A stretch of 41,009 bases of DNA from positions 1 through 41,009 of the forward strand of contig JAQTTV010000028.1 in NCBI GenBank assembly GCA_028710565.1, in the 5' to 3' direction. This DNA comes from Gallionella sp. GTDB taxonomy: Bacteria > Pseudomonadota > Gammaproteobacteria > Burkholderiales > Gallionellaceae. Below are positions 35,767-41,009 of the stretch, piece by piece. Each line of letters begins with the position of its first letter. Positions within the stretch are counted from its first letter, which is position 1. The translations under genes and the position numbers were made by a program. The notes beneath the pieces were generated by a model, which made no database searches, was not told where the DNA came from, and was given only the letters and a program-made list of their open reading frames with translations.

Positions 35767-36906
35767 ATGACGTTTGAACAGCGTCCAACGATACTGGCGG
35801 TGGACGATACCCCGATCAATCTCACGATGTTAAACGAGATACTCAAGCCGCATTACCGCGTGAAAGTCGCCAACAATGGCACTAAAGCCTTAGAAATTGC
35901 CGCGACTGCCCAGCCTGATTTAATCTTGCTCGATGTGATGATGCCAGGGATTGATGGCTACGAAGTCTGTCGCCGCCTTAAAGCTAATCCCGCCACGCAT
36001 CATATTCCTGTTATTTTCCTCACCTCCAAAACGGAAGTGGAAGACGAAGAAACCGCCTTTGCCGCAGGAGCCGCCGACTTTATACACAAACCCATCAGCC
36101 CGCCTATCGTGCTGCTTCGGGTTAAGAATCACTTAGAAATCAAATTTTTGCACGACTATTTGCAAAGTCAATCTGAACAAGAGCGTAGCCAGAAAATTCA
36201 GCTGATGCAGATTTTTTCCAAGCATGTTTCCCATGAAGTCGCCGAAACCATGTGGCAACAACGCGATCAATTTCTCAATGACCGTCGCCCACCGCCGCAG
36301 CAAGTGACAGCGACCGTGATGTTCACTGACATTCGCGGTTTCACCACCATTTCCGAGCAACTCGATCCACACACCCTATTCGATTGGCTCAATCAGTATA
36401 TGGATGTGATGTCCAAAATTGTGATTGAATATCACGGCGTGGTGAACAAATACATAGGCGATGCCATTATGGCGGTGTTTGGTATGCCCTCCTCCCGCAC
36501 CACCACCGACAACATCGCTGAAGAAGCCCAGCGTGCAGTGGACTGCGCCTTAGCCATGCGTGATGCCATACAGCAACTCAATCTGAATTTTGTCGAACGA
36601 GGACTCCCGCCCGTTGGCATTCGGATCGGCATTTTTACAGGAGAAGTTGCAGCTGGCACATTGGGAAGCTCGGAAAGACTGGAATATACCGTGATCGGCG
36701 ACACCGTCAACACCGCCGCGCGTCTGGAAGAAATTCGTGATTTAGAAGGTAATAACCAACTGGATCAAGACTGCCGCATCCTTATCGGTGAGACCACACT
36801 CCGCTATTTGGACAGCCAATACCAGACACAATTTGTCCGCCATATCGTATTAAAAGGCAAAAAAGAACCCGTGGCAGTTTTTAAGCTGGATGGAAAAAAG
36901 ATTTAG
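35767..36906 (+). CDS. response regulator fused to class III adenylate cyclase
   Basis: 379 aa. Receiver domain (7-125) has the acidic pair DD 13-14, phospho-acceptor Asp56 in LILLDVMMPGIDGYEV, and Lys108 in FIHKPIS. A short coiled linker follows, then a cyclase domain from about 178 with metal aspartates Asp188 (FTDIRGFT) and Asp232 (YIGDAIMAVFG). The purine-specifying Lys228 plus the Thr of YTVIGDTVN favour ATP, hence cAMP. AAGGA lies upstream, 21 nt after lplT. No cognate histidine kinase is adjacent. Confidence 0.94.
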   Translation: MTFEQRPTILAVDDTPINLTMLNEILKPHYRVKVANNGTKALEIAATAQPDLILLDVMMPGIDGYEVCRRLKANPATHHIPVIFLTSKTEVEDEETAFAAGAADFIHKPISPPIVLLRVKNHLEIKFLHDYLQSQSEQERSQKIQLMQIFSKHVSHEVAETMWQQRDQFLNDRRPPPQQVTATVMFTDIRGFTTISEQLDPHTLFDWLNQYMDVMSKIVIEYHGVVNKYIGDAIMAVFGMPSSRTTTDNIAEEAQRAVDCALAMRDAIQQLNLNFVERGLPPVGIRIGIFTGEVAAGTLGSSERLEYTVIGDTVNTAARLEEIRDLEGNNQLDQDCRILIGETTLRYLDSQYQTQFVRHIVLKGKKEPVAVFKLDGKKI

Positions 36907-36977
36907 GGTGAAGGGAGAAGAGTGAATGGAAAAGGGAAAAGCCGCCTCTTCCCCGTCCCTCTTCTCCCCCTAACCCT
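36902..36977. repeat. G/C-rich palindromic repeat before creA
   Basis: GGGTGAAGGGAGAAGAG at the left pairs with CTCTTCTCCCCCTAACCC at the right around AAAGCCGCCTCTTCC. It overlaps the cyclase stop. It is a diverged member of the 3848-3952 class. Confidence 0.6.
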
Positions 36978-36992
36978 TTCAGGAAAACAACA

Positions 36993-37454
36993 ATGAAATT
37001 ACGACTCCTTATCGCGCTGCTACTGTGTTCTTCCGCCGTTCTGGCTGAAGAAATCGGTCACGTGAATACCGAATGGAAATTGCTTGGCTCGCATCAACTC
37101 GTGGTCGAAGTCTATGACGATCCCAAAGTACAAGGCGTGTCCTGCTATGTATCCAAACCCCAGCGCGGCGGGTTGACGGGGGCAATCGGCGTGGCAGAAG
37201 AACTTTCAGATGTATCCATCGCCTGCCGCCAAGTCGCGCCCATCAAATTCACCGAAGCCGTACCCAAACAAGAAACCGTCTTCACCGAACGCCGCTCCTT
37301 GATTTTCAAAACCCTGCATATCGTCCGCATGGTCGATCCCGCCCGCAATACCTTGGTGTATTTGACCTACACCGACAAACTCATCAACGGCAGCCCGAAA
37401 AATTCAGTGACCGCCGTGCCGATAGAATCAGGGATAAAAATTCCTGTAAAGTAG
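36993..37454 (+). CDS. creA: CreA family periplasmic protein
   Basis: 153 aa. Signal peptide MKLRLLIALLLCSSAVLA, with mature EEIGHVNTEWK. The CreA family blocks VEVYDDPKVQGVSCYVSKPQ, GGLTGAIGVAEELSDVSIAC and VRMVDPARNTLVYLTYTDKL are all present, and the two cysteines (about 48 and 78) could form a disulfide. The role of CreA is not established. The next gene starts 12 nt downstream, so they may be co-transcribed. Confidence 0.94.
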   Translation: MKLRLLIALLLCSSAVLAEEIGHVNTEWKLLGSHQLVVEVYDDPKVQGVSCYVSKPQRGGLTGAIGVAEELSDVSIACRQVAPIKFTEAVPKQETVFTERRSLIFKTLHIVRMVDPARNTLVYLTYTDKLINGSPKNSVTAVPIESGIKIPVK

Positions 37455-37466
37455 GAAAGTGTACTC

Positions 37467-37880
37467 ATGACGCGTCCCTTTTCTCCTGGCTTTCGCCTCT
37501 CCCGTACCGACCTCGTGGTGTTATGGATAGGCGCAATTGCGGCGGTCGGTGTTGGGCGGATTGACCTCGCTTTAGGCATAGCGATTGCTTTCACCGTAGG
37601 ACATTTTTTCTTATTTTGCAATGTACTACGTATGGCACGCAGTCGCGAGTTGATTTGGGCGGGGGTGTTTTTGGGCTTGGCGGTGAGCACCTTGATGCAA
37701 GGACAGCCGAGTTGGGGGGTGACATTTGGCATTGCGTTTGCTGTGACGGTAATCATCAGTATGGTTCAATTACGTCACCCCGCTTATCACGGCATCGCAT
37801 GGCAATACTTCAATCCCAATCTGCCGCAATGGTGGGAAGCGAACCAACACGTAAGCGATACGCATCGAGGTTCTCCATAA
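37467..37880 (+). CDS. hypothetical membrane protein, four helices
   Basis: 137 aa. Predicted helices near 14-30, 32-55, 62-78 and 81-98, then a soluble tail with YHGIAWQYFNPNLPQWWEAN. I do not recognise the family. GTACTC precedes the ATG without a clear ribosome site. Same strand as creA and the CopD-like gene, 12 and 60 nt away. Confidence 0.75.
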   Translation: MTRPFSPGFRLSRTDLVVLWIGAIAAVGVGRIDLALGIAIAFTVGHFFLFCNVLRMARSRELIWAGVFLGLAVSTLMQGQPSWGVTFGIAFAVTVIISMVQLRHPAYHGIAWQYFNPNLPQWWEANQHVSDTHRGSP

Positions 37881-37940
37881 TTCCCTTGACGGGCAGGCAA
37901 TGGGTCAAACACAATCCGAGCCTCATTTTATTTCGTGCCT

Positions 37941-38390
37941 ATGACCATGTTTATTTTTAAATTTATCCACTTACTGGCCGTACTGGTCTGGGTGGGGGGA
38001 ATGTTCTTTGCGTATATGGTGCTACGCCCTGCGGCAGTGGAGGCACTGGAACCGCCCATGCGCTTGCGCTTGTGGAATGCCGTATTCCATCATTTTTTCA
38101 ATTGGGTATGGGGCGCGATATGCGTGTTGCTAATCAGCGGTTTTTACATGATTTACCTCTATGGCGGAATTAGCCAAGTCCCCCGCCATGTCCACATCAT
38201 GCTGGCATTGGGCATCGTGATGATGCTCATTTATGGCTATGTATTTTTTGCTTGCTACGTTCCCTTTAGCCTGCATGTCGCCAAACAACGCTGGAAAGAA
38301 GCGGGCGACATGTTGGCAAAAATCCGCAAGTTGGTGGCGGTGAATCTGATACTAGGGGTCGTGACGATAGGGGTGGCACTGATTGCATAG
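37941..38390 (+). CDS. CopD-domain membrane protein
   Basis: 149 aa. Four helices with FIHLLAVLVWVGGMFFAYMV and LRPAAVE near the N-terminus, the CopD/YebZ-like integral membrane hallmark. Histidines on helices (HLL, FHHFF, HIMLA) could bind haem or copper; family members include copper-resistance permease domains and haem-binding membrane proteins. Start at ATG 37941 or 37947; the GTG at 37935 adds two residues. The exact function is uncertain. Confidence 0.85.
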   Translation: MTMFIFKFIHLLAVLVWVGGMFFAYMVLRPAAVEALEPPMRLRLWNAVFHHFFNWVWGAICVLLISGFYMIYLYGGISQVPRHVHIMLALGIVMMLIYGYVFFACYVPFSLHVAKQRWKEAGDMLAKIRKLVAVNLILGVVTIGVALIA

Positions 38391-38417
38391 GGAATAATGG
38401 CGAAATCTTGGATCAGG

Positions 38418-38439
38418 CCTGAATGGCACTTACTTAAGC
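38418..38439. repeat. 22-bp repeat, left of the IS/MITE cluster
   Basis: CCTGAATGGCACTTACTTAA GC recurs exactly, inverted, at 40289-40310 on the far side of the insertion cluster. Gap to the MITE shows no gene. Confidence 0.7.
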
Positions 38440-38471
38440 CAAATCATCGGCAAACTCCCTCCCCTTCAAGG

Positions 38472-38761
38472 CATAGGTATCTACACAACTTTGTTCCCTC
38501 ACCCTAGCAGGGGGAGGGTTAGGGTGGGGGTAGAATTTCATTTAAAAACAACATGCTTCATAATTTGTAGGGGGCGCGTTGCACATGCCCTTGTCTGGAT
38601 GCAATTCGCTCCGTCGGCGTACCCTCTCCCCCTGCCCCTCTCCCACAAGTGGGCGAGGGGAGTCTGGGTTCAAATCCAGACATTCGGATATTGTTGTTTT
38701 TGAATGAAAAGTTTAATACACCCTTATTCCAAAATGATTGAAAGTTGTGTAGATACCTATG
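38472..38761. mobile_element. MITE copy B, 290 bp, with 9-bp target duplication
   Basis: Ends CATAGGTATCTACACAA and TTGTGTAGATACCTATG, identical to the tips of the neighbouring IS. The flanking CCTTCAAGG at 38463-38471 and 38762-38770 is an exact 9-bp target duplication, the size made by Tn5/IS50-like transposases. The body is nearly identical to copy A at 32915. No coding capacity. Probably mobilised in trans by the adjacent transposase or a relative. Confidence 0.9.
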
Positions 38762-38842
38762 CCTTCAAGGGGAGGGTTGGGGTGGGGATGGGGGTGTGTG
38801 CAGAGAACGAACCCATCCCCATCCTAGCCTTCCCCTTGAAGG
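38762..38842. repeat. G/C-rich palindrome hosting both insertions at its ends
   Basis: CCTTCAAGGGGAGGGTTGGG...CCTAGCCTTCCCCTTGAAGG forms an almost complete hairpin around GTGTGCAGAGAACGA. Its left 9 bp are the right target duplication of the MITE. Its right 9 bp (CCTTGAAGG, 38834-38842) are the left target duplication of the IS. Confidence 0.85.
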
Positions 38843-40204
38843 CATAGGTATCTACACAAGTCCGTGAAGTAATGGCAGGATAGATGATGATTTTAAAAAA
38901 CACAATCTGGGCTAGACCCACGCTTGGTCAAACGCTACCAACAATTGGTACAAGAGCATATGAACGCCAGTGAACCACTCAGTGCAGGACTGAAGTCTTT
39001 GCCGAACAAAGTCAGCAGCTTTGCCAGTACGCAAGCGGCGTGGCGATTCTATGCCAACGAGGCGGTGACGCTGTTGGCATTGCAAGCCCCATTGATCGCA
39101 GCGGCGCACGCGGGCATTGCGGCGCATTGTAGCCAATACGCTTTGTGCGTGCATGACTGGTCACGCTTGCAATATAAACATGACAATAAATCAGACACCT
39201 ACGCCATTACCCACAAGACAGATGTAGGCTACGATTTGCAAACCAGCCTAATCGTCAGCGACCAAAGCGGGCAGCCGCTTGCCCCCGTGGCGCAACGCTT
39301 AGTCAGTGCCGATGGCAGCTACGCCAGCTACTATCCTGACAGCAATGCCCCCCAACCCGCCAAGGCTCATCTGGACGAAGTCAGCGACACCATCCGACAT
39401 TTACAGCAAGCGGGCTTCGCCAAACCCTTGGTACACATCATCGACCGCGAGGGGGATTCGGTCGGGCATATTCGTCAATGGCAAGCCGCAGACTGTCATT
39501 GGTTAGTGCGGGTCAAAGACAATCCCAAAGTGGAACACGCAGGCAAAGCTATTTCCTGCAAAAACCTCGCCGACACCCTCAGCTACACCCGCAGCCGCGA
39601 AGTCCTCTACCACGGCAAAAAGCACGATCAATGGGTCGCCGAAACCGAAGTCGTACTCACTCGTCCCGCCCGACCTAGCCAAAGCAAAGGCAAAAAAGTC
39701 GATATTAAAGGCGCGCCCGTGACCGCACGTTTCGTGGTCAGTCGGGTGCTAGACGCAAACGGCAACATCCTAGCGCAATGGTTATTGCTGAGCAATATCA
39801 ACGATGTAGAACCAAGCACCCTCGCGTTGTGGTACTACTGGCGATGGCAAATCGAGACCTTCTTCAAGCTGCTCAAATCCGCAGGACACCAGCTAGAAGC
39901 ATGGCAACAAGAGTCCGCCCTCGCCATCTTCAAACGCCTAATGGTCGTTGCGATGGCATGTGTGACCGTCTGGGCAATCGCCGCCGACGACAGCCAAGAA
40001 GTCGCCAAATTACGCGCTTTCCTGATTAAACTCAGCGGCAGACAAATGCGCAAACAAGTAGAATTTACCTATCCCGCCCTGCTCGCAGGACTGTGGAGCT
40101 TCCTCTCCATGCTCGAAATCATGCAAAACTACGACCCAAACGAGCTGGAGGAGCTAAAAATATCCGCCATGAAATTCTTCGGCGGACTTGTGTAGATACC
40201 TATG
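38843..40204 (+). mobile_element. IS4-family (Tn5/IS50-like) insertion sequence, 1362 bp
   Basis: Perfect 22-bp terminal inverted repeats (38843-38864 and 40183-40204) begin CATAGGTATCTACACAAG. The 9-bp CCTTGAAGG is duplicated at 38834-38842 and 40205-40213. One transposase gene fills the element, and its TAG stop lies inside the right inverted repeat. The intact duplication indicates a fairly recent insertion. Confidence 0.93.
38924..40195 (+). CDS. IS4-family DDE transposase, N-terminus possibly frameshifted
   Basis: 423 aa from a TTG at 38924 (next in-frame ATG at 38960). DDE residues: Asp78 in CVHDWSRLQY, Asp174 in HIIDREGDSV, and Glu in YYWRWQIETFFKLLKSAG (Y-x2-R-x3-E-x6-K, the IS4 hallmark). 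STQAAWRFYANE matches the Tn5-type N-domain. A more natural start, ATG 38884/38887, encodes ILKNTIWA in another frame. It stops matching where the main frame's LDPRLVKRYQ takes over, suggesting a small out-of-frame deletion that would cripple end binding. Confidence 0.9.
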   Translation: MVKRYQQLVQEHMNASEPLSAGLKSLPNKVSSFASTQAAWRFYANEAVTLLALQAPLIAAAHAGIAAHCSQYALCVHDWSRLQYKHDNKSDTYAITHKTDVGYDLQTSLIVSDQSGQPLAPVAQRLVSADGSYASYYPDSNAPQPAKAHLDEVSDTIRHLQQAGFAKPLVHIIDREGDSVGHIRQWQAADCHWLVRVKDNPKVEHAGKAISCKNLADTLSYTRSREVLYHGKKHDQWVAETEVVLTRPARPSQSKGKKVDIKGAPVTARFVVSRVLDANGNILAQWLLLSNINDVEPSTLALWYYWRWQIETFFKLLKSAGHQLEAWQQESALAIFKRLMVVAMACVTVWAIAADDSQEVAKLRAFLIKLSGRQMRKQVEFTYPALLAGLWSFLSMLEIMQNYDPNELEELKISAMKFFGGLV

Positions 40205-40288
40205 CCTTGAAGGGGAAGGAACGGTAGTTCAGCCCGCTTTTACAGGATGGTGAAAAATGTTAATCCGTGCCGCATCGGGGGTTTTGAG

Positions 40289-40310
40289 CTTAAGTAAGTG
40301 CCATTCAGGT
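40289..40310. repeat. 22-bp repeat, inverted copy right of the IS
   Basis: Exact reverse complement of 38418-38439. The pair brackets the MITE-palindrome-IS cluster. Confidence 0.7.
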
Positions 40311-40440
40311 CTGAACCCGATAGTGCGTGGGCGACGTGGTATGATTTCGGGAAATTGAATGCGAAGCTGCCTCTTTGACCCACGCGCAAGCGATCTACGA
40401 CTTGCTCAAGTGGTTTGGGAGGATGTGAGGTAGCAAAATT
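40311..40440 (+). other. possible decayed coding remnant
   Basis: Two short plus-strand frames in succession look coding: SEPDSAWATWYDFGKLNAKL (ending at a TGA near 40379) and, shifted by one frame, EAASLTHAQAIYDLLKWFGR ending near 40428. They would join with a frameshift. No family recognised. Confidence 0.25.
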
Positions 40441-40508
40441 TCCAAGCATCACAGGGGTTTTCAAATTTCATTATTTAAAATTAAGGTGTGCGAAAAGCAC
40501 GCTTATCA

Positions 40509-40522
40509 TTGATATAAATCAA
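40509..40522. promoter_or_regulatory. FNR/Anr binding site
   Basis: TTGATATAAATCAA is a perfect match to the FNR consensus TTGATnnnnATCAA. A class II promoter centred here would start transcription near 40557, and ATTATC at 40543-40548 is a reasonable -10. The following gene begins at 40633, so it may be induced under low oxygen. Match seen; regulation inferred. Confidence 0.65.
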
Positions 40523-40632
40523 ATATTTTTTATAAAAAACCAATTATCCACCTGTCCAGCTAAAAGATTTAGTTACGCTATGGTGTCTACTTTGACGTTG
40601 GGCCATTACCTTCTTGTCGCAGGGGTGCATAA

Positions 40633-40989
40633 ATGATTCATGACGGTGATAGCCAGCAAGCTCTCCTCAAAGAACAACAAGAACGTGATCGACAGATGAA
40701 GATCATTGATCGTCTTCATGATCTTACTGTGCATGGGGCAAAGGGTCTGGGAGTTCTAAACGCAGGCGCAGCGGTTGCAATGTTCGCCTTCGTTCAGGCT
40801 TTGGTTGATAAGCCTGCGTATCTCGCCTTCAAGCCCTATGTGCTTGGTGCTTTGTCGAGCTTCATCTTGGGGGCATTCCTCGAACGAGTAAGGTTAGGTC
40901 GTGATCGCGAAGCGAGCCACGACCTGAACCGTTTGTTGGACAAGCCTGGTGATGTTGCAGTGAATCTCGTTATGGAAATATCTCGCTGA
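40633..40989 (+). CDS. small membrane protein, 118 aa, possibly FNR-controlled
   Basis: N-terminal charged helix QQALLKEQQERDRQMKIIDR, then two membrane helices (about 37-56 and 67-86: GVLNAGAAVAMFAFVQALVD and YVLGALSSFILGAFLERVRL), then a charged tail. Family not recognised. CAGGGG lies 8 nt before the ATG. A minimal 18-codon frame from ATG 40580 ends overlapping its start codon (ATGA) and could be a leader. The perfect FNR site upstream is the main clue to its regulation. Confidence 0.7.
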   Translation: MIHDGDSQQALLKEQQERDRQMKIIDRLHDLTVHGAKGLGVLNAGAAVAMFAFVQALVDKPAYLAFKPYVLGALSSFILGAFLERVRLGRDREASHDLNRLLDKPGDVAVNLVMEISR

Positions 40990-41009
40990 CTGTGGCGGTG
41001 CGACTGGGG

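Noticed and set aside
38884..38930. Programmed -1 frameshift at the AAAAAAC run in the transposase
   Set aside because: A -1 shift leads to a TAG within a few codons; the needed shift is +1, so a deletion is the simpler reading.
40415..40636. 73-codon frame overlapping the FNR site
   Set aside because: It runs through the regulatory region, and its composition is not protein-like; at most the last 18 codons could be a leader.

Overview
The window reads as chromosomal DNA of a Gram-negative proteobacterium, most likely a gammaproteobacterium. PBP7, LplT, YajQ, PpnP, CreA, PrmC and the Atm1-type exporter all have proteobacterial forms, and a perfect FNR/Anr half-site pair is present. A mid-range G+C content and heavy intergenic repeat load would fit a filamentous sulfur bacterium (Thiotrichales-like). 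A betaproteobacterium cannot be excluded. The genus call is inference only.

Layout. 1-1480: accessory edge with remnants, a palindromic repeat, a vapBC toxin-antitoxin pair (minus strand) and a small membrane protein. 1717-9585: housekeeping run on the plus strand, made of arginine biosynthesis (argD, argF, argG), a macro-domain protein, ppnP, yajQ, a small unknown, a DJ-1/PfpI protein and phosphoglucomutase. G/C-rich palindromic repeats separate several of these units. 9792-14687: mixed segment with a DUF4238 protein, cysQ, a secreted protein made of two almost identical AbfB-type beta-trefoils, prmC and a frameshifted YgiD-type dioxygenase. 14687-14829 is a palindromic MITE-like element. 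14889-17777: PBP7 and an Atm1-type ABC exporter (minus). 18040-21675: a giant DUF2339 membrane protein with an internal 233-residue duplication.

21676-29187 is accessory. It holds an A+T-rich pair (membrane protein plus secreted trypsin-like protease), a 255-bp element with 39-bp inverted ends, two DUF4160-DUF2442 pairs flanking an XRE regulator, a GNAT enzyme, and a flavodoxin with an unrecognised partner. 29379-31802 encodes a double zinc-ribbon, membrane-anchored Ser/Thr kinase. 31969-38390 returns to core-like genes: methyltransferase, alr, lplT, a response regulator-adenylate cyclase, creA and two membrane proteins.

38472-40213 is a nested mobile-element landing zone. A 1362-bp IS4-family (Tn5-like) element and a 290-bp MITE share the same 17-bp tip. 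Each has a perfect 9-bp target duplication, and each sits in one of the two ends of the same G/C-rich palindrome. A second MITE copy lies at 32915-33203. This IS/MITE/palindrome relationship is the clearest unusual structure in the window. The window ends with a small membrane protein that has an FNR box upstream.
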